Source: an uncultured Pseudomonadota bacterium
Lineage (GTDB): Bacteria; Pseudomonadota; Alphaproteobacteria; Rs-D84
Assembly (NCBI GenBank): GCA_902801125.1
Contig: CADCGT010000002.1
Coordinates: 161,157-225,156, forward strand
Direction of reading: 5' to 3'
Length of the DNA: 64,000 bases
Of this stretch, positions 26,393 through 36,535 are shown one piece after another; the first letter of the stretch is position 1, and every line of letters starts with the position of its first letter. Under the pieces are notes generated by a model. It saw nothing but the letters and a program-made list of their open reading frames with translations, searched no databases and was not told the origin of the DNA. A program made the position numbers and the translations under genes.

Positions 26393-26411
26393 TCGATATA
26401 CTTTATAATAT

Positions 26412-26438
26412 AAAAACGCCCGCAATCGCGGGCATTTT
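26412..26438. terminator. Bidirectional terminator between ftsB and tsf
   Basis: GCCCGC AATC GCGGGC with A/T runs on both sides (AAAAAC upstream, ATTTTTAT downstream), placed between convergent genes. Confidence 0.85.
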
Positions 26439-26451
26439 TATCAATTATTTA

Positions 26452-27321
26452 TTATTTCAACATATTTGCGACTTCGTCGGCCAAATTGTCATTGCGTTTT
26501 TCAATTCCTTCGCCAAGGACATAATACGCAAATCCCGCAAGTTTACCACCGGCCTCACTCACAACCTGTTTCACGGTCTTGGACGGATCCATAACGAACG
26601 GTTGTTCTTCTAAAACAGATTCTGCATAATATTTCTGCAAACGACCGTTGACCATTTTTTCAACGATATTTTCCGGTTTGCCCGCCGTCGCACCCGATTC
26701 GATAAACACTTTTTTCTCGCGTTCAACCGCCGCCGGGTCAACATCGGCAATTGTCATAAATTCTGGTTTATTTGCGGCAATATGCATTGCGATTTTCGGG
26801 CCAATTTCGGCAATTTTATCCGAATCGCCATCAATCGCGACCGCAACACCAATTTGCCCCATACCCGGGACCAAAGCATTGTGAATATAGCTGAAAATAT
26901 GCTGGCCAGACACTTTGGCAATACGGCGCAGATTCATATTTTCGCCAATTGTTGCGATTGTCGCCGCAATATCGTCTTTGACCGCGGCCAATGTCGCATC
27001 AAAATCACCCGACAATTCCAACGCTTTGTTTGCGACATCTGCAACCAATTTTTGGAATTTGTCATTTTTCGCGACAAAGTCTGTTTCGGCGTTCAATTCA
27101 ACGACACAGCCCATATTGTCACATTTCACAACCGTGACCAGGCCCGATGCCGCCACACGACCGGCCTTGGATGCGGCCTTGACAATACCCTTTTGGCGCA
27201 GCCAATCCGCCGCCGCATTGATATCGCCATTATTTTCAATCAACGCCTTTTTGCAATCCATCATACCCGCGGATGTTTTTTCGCGCAGTTCTTGAATCAA
27301 TTTTGCTGTCACTTCTGCCAT
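26452..27321 (-). CDS. tsf: Elongation factor Ts
   Basis: 289 aa. UBA-like N-terminus (LIQELREKTSAGMMDCKKAL), the conserved ETDFVAKND motif that contacts EF-Tu, and the C-terminal dimerisation part ending with KQVVSEAGGKLAGFAYYVLG. EF-Ts recycles EF-Tu-GDP. It follows rpsB after 65 nt with a hairpin in between, the usual rpsB-tsf order. Confidence 0.97.
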   Translation of the reverse strand: MAEVTAKLIQELREKTSAGMMDCKKALIENNGDINAAADWLRQKGIVKAASKAGRVAASGLVTVVKCDNMGCVVELNAETDFVAKNDKFQKLVADVANKALELSGDFDATLAAVKDDIAATIATIGENMNLRRIAKVSGQHIFSYIHNALVPGMGQIGVAVAIDGDSDKIAEIGPKIAMHIAANKPEFMTIADVDPAAVEREKKVFIESGATAGKPENIVEKMVNGRLQKYYAESVLEEQPFVMDPSKTVKQVVSEAGGKLAGFAYYVLGEGIEKRNDNLADEVANMLK

Positions 27322-27350
27322 AATTTCCCCCTTTTCTTAAAGATTGGTTG

Positions 27351-27373
27351 TGTGGGCGCGCCCCGCGCCCACA
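27351..27373 (-). promoter_or_regulatory. rpsB-tsf intergenic hairpin
   Basis: TGTGGGCGCG and its complement around a 3-nt loop, 10 bp perfect, GC-rich. There is no T run after it on the minus strand, so it may act as an attenuator or mRNA-processing site setting the S2:EF-Ts ratio rather than a full terminator. Confidence 0.6.
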
Positions 27374-27386
27374 TATTTATTAAAGA

Positions 27387-28235
27387 TTATTTATCGGCCT
27401 TGTCCGCCAATTTTTCACGACGTTCGGCACGCGACGCAGATGTTTTAGATTTCTGCTTCATTTCTTTGTCTTTGATTTCATCTTCCAATGCGTCGTGTTC
27501 ATCGACCATATTCGATTCTACCTTTTTGCCGGCCGCCCCACCAAGGCGTTTTTCAATACCGGACAAAATCGCATCAACGAACAAATCGCAATACAGTTGT
27601 GTTGCACGCGCCGCGTCGTCATTACCCGGCACCGGGTAATCAACCATTTCCGGATTCGCGTTCGTATCGCAAATTGCAATTGTCGGAATGTCCAGGTTTT
27701 TCGCTTCACGCACCGCGTTCATTTCACGCGGAACATCGATAACAATCATAACCTGGGGTACGCCGTGCATATCCAAAATACCACCGAAAATATCACGCAG
27801 TTTTGCGACTTCTTTGGTCATAACGCCGACTTCTTTCTTGGTAAGGCCCAATTTATCGGCATTTTCGATATCGGCCTCCATTTTTTTCAAACGGCGAATA
27901 GATTGTGAAACGGTTGTCCAATTGGTCAACATACCACCCAACCAACGGTTGTTCACATAGAATTGACCGCAACGTTCGGCCGCATCTTTGACGATGTCTT
28001 TGGCCTGGTGCTTGGTTGCGACGAACAAAACCTTGCCACCGGCGGCGGCAATCGCTTCCAATGCGACCAATGCACGGTGAAGCAAAGGTGCGGTTTTATT
28101 CAAATTGATAATATGAATTTTATCTTTGACCCCATAAACATACGGTGTCATCAACGGGTTCCAACGACGGGTATGGTGTCCAAAATGAACGCCGGCCTCC
28201 ATCAATTGTTGCATAGTAAAAGTTGGCAATGCCAT
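27387..28235 (-). CDS. rpsB: 30S ribosomal protein S2
   Basis: 282 aa. Typical S2 start (MQQLMEAGVHFGHHTRRWNP), VKDKIHIINL, VLFVATKHQAKDIV, WLGGMLTNW and VPGNDDAARATQLY. The last ~50 residues are a highly charged extension (EHDALEDEIKDKEMKQKSK...), longer than in E. coli S2 (241 aa). Starts an rpsB-tsf operon with its own promoter and ~110-nt leader. Confidence 0.97.
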   Translation of the reverse strand: MALPTFTMQQLMEAGVHFGHHTRRWNPLMTPYVYGVKDKIHIINLNKTAPLLHRALVALEAIAAAGGKVLFVATKHQAKDIVKDAAERCGQFYVNNRWLGGMLTNWTTVSQSIRRLKKMEADIENADKLGLTKKEVGVMTKEVAKLRDIFGGILDMHGVPQVMIVIDVPREMNAVREAKNLDIPTIAICDTNANPEMVDYPVPGNDDAARATQLYCDLFVDAILSGIEKRLGGAAGKKVESNMVDEHDALEDEIKDKEMKQKSKTSASRAERREKLADKADK

Positions 28236-28349
28236 AGTATAATCCTTTTATTTCTGTTGTTATCCTCGCCGCGTGGGGATGTAAAACCGGTTCCCCGGAC
28301 AGAAATTCCCAATGCGGTTGTGTTCTTCGCGCCAACGGCACGTGCCCGC

Positions 28350-28378
28350 ATAATATGACAAAAAATTAAAAAAATCAA
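28350..28378 (-). promoter_or_regulatory. Promoter of rpsB-tsf
   Basis: Minus-strand TTGATT, 17-nt spacer, TATTAT. The resulting leader of ~110 nt (28236-28343) is GC-richer than its surroundings and holds inverted motifs (GCACGTGC, CCGGGGAACCGG), so it may fold into an S2-responsive structure; that role is inferred. Confidence 0.65.
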
Positions 28379-28393
28379 GTATTTTTTACACAC

Positions 28394-30466
28394 TTATTGC
28401 ACAATTTGTGCATCGGTATCAAAGTCACGTTCTCCATAAAATAAACTATCATCATACGCCGTGTATTTCACTCCGTTAAATGACAAATGTAATCGCGACA
28501 AACTATGGTTGTCCGGACTAAGGCTAATATAATATGTCCTCTCGTCTGGAATATTAATATTTAATGATGGCACCGTCACTTGGTCACGACGACCATACAC
28601 AACATAGTCACCGATACGCATTATTCGCGCACAATCATTTGCAGTATCTGCGCCATGCCCATATCCAACCGTTGTACTTCCCACGGGGCATGCAGTTCGC
28701 GTGCCAGTATCACCATAATTCACCGTTGATGCCGGCGCATAATATCCCGCACTAACATTCACACACTTACCAATATTGTCTGATCCTGTAATAAAAGTTC
28801 CGGTACCAGCATTGGTAAAAAGACGCCCTGTCACTATGTCATACATCCCGACCACACCATCACTGTCCCTACGGGCCGGTACCATATCCCGGACCAATTC
28901 GCCATCGGCATATAACTTAAAATAGTATATACGGCCGTTTTTAAAAGATGCTGTTTTAGCGTCTCGTCCGGTAAACAAAGCCAATGATGCAGGTGATATC
29001 GGTGTATATGATGCATTATACGTTCCGCTTATGGGCGTTGCGCCATCAATTGTCAAACTACGGGTTCTGTTATCACCAAATTCATATACCAAATCATGTA
29101 CAGAATTTGCTTCAAATGCCTGGGTTGGGCCACTTAAACGACTGCCTATATATAATTTAAATTCATTTGCCCAACCAAGACTGTACTTATATTTACCGCT
29201 ATCTCCTTGGTTGCCCAAAATATCTACATTTGCACTAGATGCAAATGTCTTAGATACACCAACACGAATCTCGCCACGAATATTAGTAGTTCTGGTAACA
29301 TATTCCGTATCAATCCACTGTGTCCCAGTTGATTCAAGGTATTCAAGTTGCGTATAACCATTTGGTACAACATGAAGGCTGGCGCTTTCCACGTATGTTC
29401 CACCAACACAATGAATCTGGCACTGCGAAACATCCATCTTGCCCGAATCGTTGTTGTAATCATAGCCCCTCGGGCACGCAATGCACGACGCAGCAGCAGT
29501 TTTACTATTATACGTTGCGCCCGTACATGATTTACACGCGGCCACAGAAGCACCATTTTCAATATCCGAGTACGTTCCCGCAGGGCACGAATTTCGCATA
29601 CCGATATCACCATAGTTCACTGTCGACGACGGCGCCCAATACCCGGTTCCGACATTGATACAACCGACAATTACCGGTCCAGCAATAAATTCACCCGTCC
29701 CCGCGTTGGTGAAAAATTGCCCACTCACCGTATCATACATACCGATTGCACCATCGCTGTTTCGACGCGCCGGGACCATATCCCGAAAAAGCGTATTGCC
29801 ATTTACAAATTTAAATCTATAATATTTTGCTGACGAAGGATGTGTGACAGGTTCTCTACCATTTATAACAGTATTCTGAGCACCAACATATATATGTTCC
29901 ATTATATCCGTCGCATTCGCATTTGAGTTAAGATTCGAAACTATCCCGTCCATTGCGCATGTGGCATGCGCCTTGTCTAATACAAATGTATGTTTTAACG
30001 TGTCTGGTTCACCAAACAACGCTTCAGACCCTTCTCCACCGGACTGGCATAAAAAATTTGTACCAGAGGCATTGATTCCTATCTTAAAACTATGATAGTT
30101 TGGATTGGAACCAATAACTACACCACTTTGTCCGGACAACACATTCGTATATTGCAATGTGATTTCCATAGATGTGACACCTGCTGTTGGCCCAACACCC
30201 GTATCAATCCACTGTGTTCCTGTCGATTCAATGTATTCAAGTTGTGTATAAGTCGATACATATGTTCCACCAACACAATGAATCTGGCATTGCGAAATGT
30301 CTGTCTTGCCCGAATCTTTGTTGTATTCATAACCACTCGGACATGCAATGCATGTATCAGAATAAGCATCGTAATACGTTGCACCAGTACAATTATTTTG
30401 TGCACGCGCCGCAGTTACACCAAACACACCAACCAACAATAAAATCGCAACAAAGATTCTTCTCAT
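28394..30466 (-). CDS. Secreted protein with two Cys-rich/LamG-like units
   Basis: 690 aa from ATG 30466 (GGGGG 5 nt upstream). Signal peptide ends ARAQ. The protein is a tandem duplication: each unit has CTGATY, CIACPSGYEYN / CIACPRGYDYN, CQIHCVGGTYV, then YTQLEYIESTGTQWIDTG followed by a jelly-roll-like beta domain ending in MVPARRxSDGxxGMYDxVxGxxFTNAGTGxF. The second unit begins near residue 320. The YTQLEYIESTGTQ segment is common in bacterial and phage surface proteins with concanavalin-like folds. A final ~70-residue part has a Cys and YGRRDQVTV. Probably a surface or secreted sugar-binding protein. Expression may be set by an attenuator in its leader. Confidence 0.8.
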   Translation of the reverse strand: MRRIFVAILLLVGVFGVTAARAQNNCTGATYYDAYSDTCIACPSGYEYNKDSGKTDISQCQIHCVGGTYVSTYTQLEYIESTGTQWIDTGVGPTAGVTSMEITLQYTNVLSGQSGVVIGSNPNYHSFKIGINASGTNFLCQSGGEGSEALFGEPDTLKHTFVLDKAHATCAMDGIVSNLNSNANATDIMEHIYVGAQNTVINGREPVTHPSSAKYYRFKFVNGNTLFRDMVPARRNSDGAIGMYDTVSGQFFTNAGTGEFIAGPVIVGCINVGTGYWAPSSTVNYGDIGMRNSCPAGTYSDIENGASVAACKSCTGATYNSKTAAASCIACPRGYDYNNDSGKMDVSQCQIHCVGGTYVESASLHVVPNGYTQLEYLESTGTQWIDTEYVTRTTNIRGEIRVGVSKTFASSANVDILGNQGDSGKYKYSLGWANEFKLYIGSRLSGPTQAFEANSVHDLVYEFGDNRTRSLTIDGATPISGTYNASYTPISPASLALFTGRDAKTASFKNGRIYYFKLYADGELVRDMVPARRDSDGVVGMYDIVTGRLFTNAGTGTFITGSDNIGKCVNVSAGYYAPASTVNYGDTGTRTACPVGSTTVGYGHGADTANDCARIMRIGDYVVYGRRDQVTVPSLNINIPDERTYYISLSPDNHSLSRLHLSFNGVKYTAYDDSLFYGERDFDTDAQIVQ

Positions 30467-30666
30467 TTGCGCCCCCAAACGCAACAAAAAACCACTGAAT
30501 TGCTTCAAGTGGTTGGAGGTTAACGACAATTTGTATACTAATTGTGTGCTTATTTTGTAGACATAATATTACATCCACATTATTCACAACCCTCCAACCC
30601 ACAGGCTGGAGTCATTTTTGGTATACAAACGGGTCGTTACACCCCATCGACAGAACACCCGCCGAC
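30467..30666 (-). promoter_or_regulatory. Structured ~200-nt leader with probable transcription attenuator
   Basis: On the minus strand the 3' end of the leader forms ACCACT...AGTGGT (30491-30513) directly followed by TTTTTT, an intrinsic terminator ~20 nt before the ATG. Just upstream, TGGTTGGAGGTT at 30510-30521 (plus) can instead pair with AACCCTCCAACCCA at 30588-30601 with two bulged G. The two helices share 30510-30513, so they exclude each other. A third small hairpin (TTGCG/CGCAA) puts the GGGGG ribosome site in its loop. Ligand or trigger unknown; it matches no riboswitch I know. Confidence 0.6.
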
Positions 30667-30672
30667 AAAATT

Positions 30673-30702
30673 ATTCTAGCAATACACGCAATAAAAACAC
30701 AA
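30673..30702 (-). promoter_or_regulatory. Probable promoter of the 690-aa secreted protein gene
   Basis: Minus-strand TTGTGT (30697-30702), 18 nt, TAGAAT (30673-30678). It would start transcription near 30666, giving the ~200-nt leader described separately. The remaining 30703-30814 is A/T-rich and should hold the A2M promoter (TTGTGT...TAATAT near 30756-30783). Confidence 0.55.
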
Positions 30703-30814
30703 GTAAAAAATTTTATTTTTATATTTTTATTTTGATAATTTTCCAAACAAAAAACTTGTGTTTTAATATTTATATTCTAATATAGAATTGCATTCAGGAA
30801 CGGAGAATTTATCT

Positions 30815-33800
30815 ATGTTAAAGAAATCGGGCATTTGGGCATCACGCACAATACGCGTTATCGCAATTATCGTCGCCGCGGCGGTGTTTATCGGACTTGG
30901 GCTTTATTGGGTGCGCGCGCATAATTCAAATATTACGCGTCTAGATGCGTCGGTTGATGCCCCCATTGCCGCACATTTTGCGGACGACAAATCGACAATT
31001 TTCATGAACGATGCGCCGGATGTAAACAATAACCGCGATATTGTGCCGCCCGCCCCCCTAAATATATCTTACAATTATGTATCGGGACCCGGTGCGCCGG
31101 CATTTAACACGAACATTTCCGCCACCGAATTGGCCAATGCCATCAAGATATCACCGGCAATTCGGGGAAAATGGAATTTTACGAATCCATATACGGTCAC
31201 TTTCACGCCAGACGGCGATTGGCCGGCGGACACCAAGTTTAATGTAAGGTTGGGCGAAAAAATATTCGCGCGCGATGTTCGCGTAAATCGCCACAATGTA
31301 TCATTCCGAACCGCACCTATTTCTGCACATGTTGATATGTTTAATGTATATCCGGCACCCGATGGTGAACGCGCCGTCGTCGGCATTGCGGTAATATCTT
31401 TTGATTACCCAATTCAAACGCGCGATTTCGCAGACAAGGTTTCAATGCGCCTTGATGGACAACGCGTAAGTTTCGATGTTAAAATAGATCGATATATGCG
31501 AACCGCAATCATTCGAACCGACCCGATTGAAATTACCGACAAATCACGTGTTCTGCGTTTGAAATTGAACCGTATATATGATGCCGACGGCACATCGCGC
31601 ACATCTAAAATCACGGCGCGCGCAACGGTTGAATCCGCCGACAATTTTTTCAAGATTTCCGATATATCCACCATTACCGCAGACGATAAATACGGCAACC
31701 CCCAACAATTGATTTTGGTGAACATGACATCCGCCGCCGAAGATACAAATTGGACAAAATATATTGATGCATATCTGTTGCCACGCAACGCGGATTCTGA
31801 TGAAGACAAAAGTGAATCTCACACATGGGCAAACGATGAAATCACGGCCGATGTTATAAAAAAATCAACGACAATAAAATTGACACGCGCAAATTTTGTG
31901 AACCCGGCGGGAACATATCTGTATGCGTTTTCGTATGATGTATCCGATAACGCGCCACGATATATCTATGTAACGATACGACCGGACATTCATTCCACAA
32001 ACGGATTTGTGACCCAAAACGGCATCACGCGTGTTATGCCGGTTGCATACCCGACGCGCAGTGTAAAAATTGCGGGTGGTGGCGCGTTGTTGTCATTGGC
32101 GGGCGACAAAAAGTTGGGAATTGTTGCACGTGGTGGGGTTGATACGGCGTATGTGAACCTGTATAAAATTGAATCTGGGGCGATAAATCACCTTATTACG
32201 CAAACATATAATCTGTTTTCTGATTTGGAATTTCGTGCGCCCTGGATTTTTGACGCCTATGATATGTCAAGCGTTTTCCAAAAGAAAATCCCATTCAGTG
32301 ATACCGCAAAAAATCGTGTGAATTATGCGGCATTAAACCTTGGGGAATATCTGGACCGCACATATTCGGACAAAACCGGCATATTTATTATCAAAACCGG
32401 CGCAACCGCGGACGCGGCCGAATATGGGGATGCGCGTTTAATATTACTGACCGACCTTGGGATTATACGGAAAATAAACCTTGACCGGTCATCGGTGGTA
32501 TTCGTATCACATATTTCCGATGGCACGCCGGCCGCCGATATCGACATAACCGTCCTTGGACGAAACGGGTACCCGATTTGGGCGGGGGTCACAAATTCGG
32601 ACGGTCGCGTCGACATTCCACAATTTTCATACGATGAATACAGGGATGCCAAGGCCCCGGTCGCAATCGTTGCGCGTCAAGATTCCGATGTTTCGTTTAT
32701 TCCATACTATGCCGACATGGCCCAGACGGCCGAATATTCGAAATTTGATGTCGGTGGTGCATACGCAATGACGGACGCGCCGTTAAAATCTTTTGTCTTT
32801 TCGGACCGCGGCATTTATCGTCCCGGTGAAACATTGACCATTGGCGCGATTGTTGAAAACAGGACATTTTCCCCGCTGTCTGATATCCCGGTAAAAATGG
32901 AAATAACCGATCCACGCGGACGCACAGTTCTTGACCGAAAAATTTCTTTGCCGTCCGACGGCATGATTGACATAACACATAAACTTTCGACCGATGCGCC
33001 ACTGGGGCGGTACGATGTCAACATATACACGTTAAACGGACGTGGTCGTATCCAGGATTCAATCGGCACCGGCAATTTTGATGTCCAAGAATTTGTTCCC
33101 GACACAATGAAAATCATTGCGACATTAAATAATGCGTCCATCGATGGATGGGTGTCCCCGGAAAAATTGACGGCAAATGTATCACTGAACAACATGTACG
33201 GCACACCGGCGACCGACCGGCGCGTATCTTCGCACGCGACACTGCGGCCGGTTGATTTTACATTTGAAGAATATAAAGATTATAAATTCATATCGAATTT
33301 CAATTCAAAAAATGGCGTTTCAAATATTGCATCGCGTACCGCCCAGACTTTTACAATTGACCCAACCGATGTTCGCACCGATGAAAACGGTAATGCCGAA
33401 ATTCATGTGGACTTTAACCGTGAAATTCCGGTTGGTACATATATGTTAAACTTGGTTATAAACGGGTTCGAAGCCGGTGACGGGAAAAGCATCCAAACAA
33501 TAATAAATTCGCGCGTATCCAATTTAAACACTCTTATTGGATATAAACCAGATTCCGATTTGAATTATCTGCGTCGCAATTCCGACCACAAGGTTAAACT
33601 TATTGCGCTGAATTCTGATGGTCATGCAACCGCAATGGACAATATCACAATGAAACTTATTAAACGCGAAAATTTAACCAGTTTATTAAAAGATTATGAC
33701 AATCATTATAAATATCAAACAACATCGCACGATGTCATAATTGCGCAATCCAGTATATCACTGGGCCATGACGGTGACGAAATAAAGTTGAACACATCAA

Positions 33801-36535
33801 ATGGTGGAACATATTATGTTCAATTACTTGATGCGAATGAAAACATTTTGGCAAACATAGAATATTTTGTCGCATCGGATGAAAATACCGAAATGCGCGA
33901 AGATTCACATGCCGAATTGCAAATTAAATTGGACGCATCATCTTATAAACCGGGCGACACAATAAACATAGGAATTACCGCACCGTATTCCGGAACGGGC
34001 CTTATTACCATTGAACGCGACCGCGTCTATGCCCAGAAATGGTTTAACACCACAACAACTTCTTCAACCCAGAAAATCACCCTGCCCGCGGATTTCGAAG
34101 GCACCGGTTATGTCAATGTGTCTTTTGTTCGTGACATCAACAGCCGCGATATATTCACCACACCATACACATACGCCGTCGCCCCATTTTCGACAAGTAT
34201 TGATAAACACAAAATCAATATGGAATTGAATGCGCCACGGACGGTTCGTGACAACAAATTACCAATAGAGATTAAAACCGACACCGATGCGCGTGTAATG
34301 GTTTTTGCGGTCAATACCGGAATATTACAGGTTGCAAAGTATTCAATTCCGAATCCAATTAAACACTTTTTCCAAAAGGCCGCCCTCCAGGTTGAAACAT
34401 ACCAGATATTGTCATTATTGCTGCCGGAATACAATGTCCTGCGCGAAGTGGCAAAAATCGGGGGCAGTGATTTTGACGGTGGCCTTGGCGGAATCGACGC
34501 ACCACTTACCAACCCATTTGCACGCAAAACTTTGCCACCGGTTGCGTTTTATTCAGGTATAATAAATACAACGGCAAACACAACCAAGACAATAAATTTT
34601 GATATTCCCGAATACTTTAACGGTGGCGTAAATGTTTATGCCGTTGCGGCCGCGCCGGGACGCGTTGGCGCCGCATCAACCGATGTTCGCGTTCAATCAC
34701 CGGTTATAATTTCTGTATCTGCACCGATGTTTGTTGCACCAAATGATAAATTCACCGTGAATACGATTATTTCAAACCTTGCCGATGAATCTGGGGACGC
34801 GGCAACCGCACGAAACGATGTGACAGAAACCGGAAACATTTTGCCGATTGAAAAATCATCTGGCGTGATTGGTTTGCCCGAAAACACCGAACGCCTTTGG
34901 ACATTTAAGGTGACGGCGGCGGGCGAACCGGGCGCGGCAACATTGAATATTTCAACAACATTGTTTGATGATAAAAATCATTCGGTCGCGACACGTCGCA
35001 CATCACACGAATTATCGGTCCGACCGGCGTCCACATGGCGCACAGAAACCAAGACGGGCGAAATTGATTCCACGCGCACGACCGTGAAAAACCCAAACCC
35101 GGGGTTATATGACGCGGGCGCAACAAACATATTGTATGTGTCAAAATCACCAATGATTTTGGCGCGGCCGATGTTCTTGTACCTGAATCATTATGATTTT
35201 GATTGCACCGAACAATTGGTATCGCGCACATTACCGTATGTAATTGCCCCCGAAGATAAATTCTTGGGGACAACGCGGGCGAATTCTGATGCGATTGTCG
35301 CGGGCACGATTCAAAAATTGGCAAATCGCCAACGCAGTGACGGTTCATTCGGCATGTGGTCCGACACCGAAGTATCATTTGACCAAGACATTGATACAAC
35401 GACGGCATATTTGACGGCATATACCATGAACTTTTTAACAATGGCGCGACGCAACGGGTTCAATGTGCCCCAGTCTATGTTTACGCGTGGAATTGACTTT
35501 ATGCGCACATACGCGGGCGCACGCACCACATCGGTTGCCGACGCACATGCGCATGCATTTACAATTTATGTTTTAAGCCTTAATGATTATGTCACAACCA
35601 GTTATATTGATATGTTGGACGAATACATGGGTGAAAACATCAAGAATTGGGACGAAACGGTCATAGGGGCATATATCGCGGCATCATATAAAATGCTTAA
35701 ACAAACGGACAAAGCGTTTAATCTGATTTCTAAATACAAAACATCCGAAGACATTGGCGACGGTATATTTGCCGGCGCGGTGGCGGCCGATGCAGTGTAC
35801 ACATTTATCGCACGCAATTATTTTGACACCATGCCGGAACGCGCAATTCAGAATATCCAAGATTATATAAACAATGGCAATTACGATTCATTTACCGCGG
35901 CCAGAATTGTAATGGCAATGGCAAACGCACGCGTGAACGACACATTAAACACGGATGCCATGTCTGTATCGGTCGACAACAAATCTGTGGATGCCACAAC
36001 CGATGCCGGCACAATGTGGTGGCAATTACCCAACAATTTTGAACGCGTCCGCATAAATTGCAATGTGTGCAAATCCAAAGACCGTGCGTTCTATACAATT
36101 GTGTCGGGTGGTTTTCCGCGCAGCGCCCACACCGAATCAAACGGCATTGATATATCACGCGAATACTATGACACAAATGGGAACAGAATAACATCCGGCA
36201 ACATTGGCGACATTGTTGATGTCAAAATAACGGCGCACACGCGTGGTGGAACAAATGCGGTTTCGAACGGTGTTATAATTGACCTGTTGCCGGGCGGTTT
36301 TGTTCCAATTTCTGATTCGGTTGCGGGCGATATGGAATATAATGAAATCCGCGAAGACCGGGTGTTGATATTTGCCCCATTGACCCGCACGGTTTCAACA
36401 TTTACATATCGTGCACAATTGACGGTCGCGGGCGAATTCACTGTTCCAAATGTGACCGCAATGGATATGTATAATTCAGAAATTCGCGCCACGGACGGCA
36501 CCGGCAAATTTACGGTTTCAAATGCATCGAATTAA
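30815..36535 (+). CDS. Bacterial alpha-2-macroglobulin (thioester type), membrane-anchored
   Basis: 1906 aa. ATG 30815 with GGAG 9 nt upstream. N-terminal membrane anchor (about 14-35), multiple macroglobulin domains, an FSDRGIYRPGETL segment typical of the MG2-like domain, FDVQEFVPDTMKI, and the A2M complement-like region with the thioester CTEQ at residue 1464 followed by helical thioester-domain repeats (LANRQRSDGSFGMWSD). These periplasmic proteins trap proteases through a bait region and thioester and are thought to protect the envelope. It overlaps pbpC by 14 nt, the classic A2M-PBP1C pair in which PBP1C repairs the wall. Confidence 0.94.
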   Translation: MLKKSGIWASRTIRVIAIIVAAAVFIGLGLYWVRAHNSNITRLDASVDAPIAAHFADDKSTIFMNDAPDVNNNRDIVPPAPLNISYNYVSGPGAPAFNTNISATELANAIKISPAIRGKWNFTNPYTVTFTPDGDWPADTKFNVRLGEKIFARDVRVNRHNVSFRTAPISAHVDMFNVYPAPDGERAVVGIAVISFDYPIQTRDFADKVSMRLDGQRVSFDVKIDRYMRTAIIRTDPIEITDKSRVLRLKLNRIYDADGTSRTSKITARATVESADNFFKISDISTITADDKYGNPQQLILVNMTSAAEDTNWTKYIDAYLLPRNADSDEDKSESHTWANDEITADVIKKSTTIKLTRANFVNPAGTYLYAFSYDVSDNAPRYIYVTIRPDIHSTNGFVTQNGITRVMPVAYPTRSVKIAGGGALLSLAGDKKLGIVARGGVDTAYVNLYKIESGAINHLITQTYNLFSDLEFRAPWIFDAYDMSSVFQKKIPFSDTAKNRVNYAALNLGEYLDRTYSDKTGIFIIKTGATADAAEYGDARLILLTDLGIIRKINLDRSSVVFVSHISDGTPAADIDITVLGRNGYPIWAGVTNSDGRVDIPQFSYDEYRDAKAPVAIVARQDSDVSFIPYYADMAQTAEYSKFDVGGAYAMTDAPLKSFVFSDRGIYRPGETLTIGAIVENRTFSPLSDIPVKMEITDPRGRTVLDRKISLPSDGMIDITHKLSTDAPLGRYDVNIYTLNGRGRIQDSIGTGNFDVQEFVPDTMKIIATLNNASIDGWVSPEKLTANVSLNNMYGTPATDRRVSSHATLRPVDFTFEEYKDYKFISNFNSKNGVSNIASRTAQTFTIDPTDVRTDENGNAEIHVDFNREIPVGTYMLNLVINGFEAGDGKSIQTIINSRVSNLNTLIGYKPDSDLNYLRRNSDHKVKLIALNSDGHATAMDNITMKLIKRENLTSLLKDYDNHYKYQTTSHDVIIAQSSISLGHDGDEIKLNTSNGGTYYVQLLDANENILANIEYFVASDENTEMREDSHAELQIKLDASSYKPGDTINIGITAPYSGTGLITIERDRVYAQKWFNTTTTSSTQKITLPADFEGTGYVNVSFVRDINSRDIFTTPYTYAVAPFSTSIDKHKINMELNAPRTVRDNKLPIEIKTDTDARVMVFAVNTGILQVAKYSIPNPIKHFFQKAALQVETYQILSLLLPEYNVLREVAKIGGSDFDGGLGGIDAPLTNPFARKTLPPVAFYSGIINTTANTTKTINFDIPEYFNGGVNVYAVAAAPGRVGAASTDVRVQSPVIISVSAPMFVAPNDKFTVNTIISNLADESGDAATARNDVTETGNILPIEKSSGVIGLPENTERLWTFKVTAAGEPGAATLNISTTLFDDKNHSVATRRTSHELSVRPASTWRTETKTGEIDSTRTTVKNPNPGLYDAGATNILYVSKSPMILARPMFLYLNHYDFDCTEQLVSRTLPYVIAPEDKFLGTTRANSDAIVAGTIQKLANRQRSDGSFGMWSDTEVSFDQDIDTTTAYLTAYTMNFLTMARRNGFNVPQSMFTRGIDFMRTYAGARTTSVADAHAHAFTIYVLSLNDYVTTSYIDMLDEYMGENIKNWDETVIGAYIAASYKMLKQTDKAFNLISKYKTSEDIGDGIFAGAVAADAVYTFIARNYFDTMPERAIQNIQDYINNGNYDSFTAARIVMAMANARVNDTLNTDAMSVSVDNKSVDATTDAGTMWWQLPNNFERVRINCNVCKSKDRAFYTIVSGGFPRSAHTESNGIDISREYYDTNGNRITSGNIGDIVDVKITAHTRGGTNAVSNGVIIDLLPGGFVPISDSVAGDMEYNEIREDRVLIFAPLTRTVSTFTYRAQLTVAGEFTVPNVTAMDMYNSEIRATDGTGKFTVSNASN

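Noticed and set aside
30467..30666. T-box or known metabolite riboswitch in the leader of the 690-aa protein
   Set aside because: No T-box TGGxACCGCG-like bulge and no match to the conserved cores I know; left as an unclassified attenuator.
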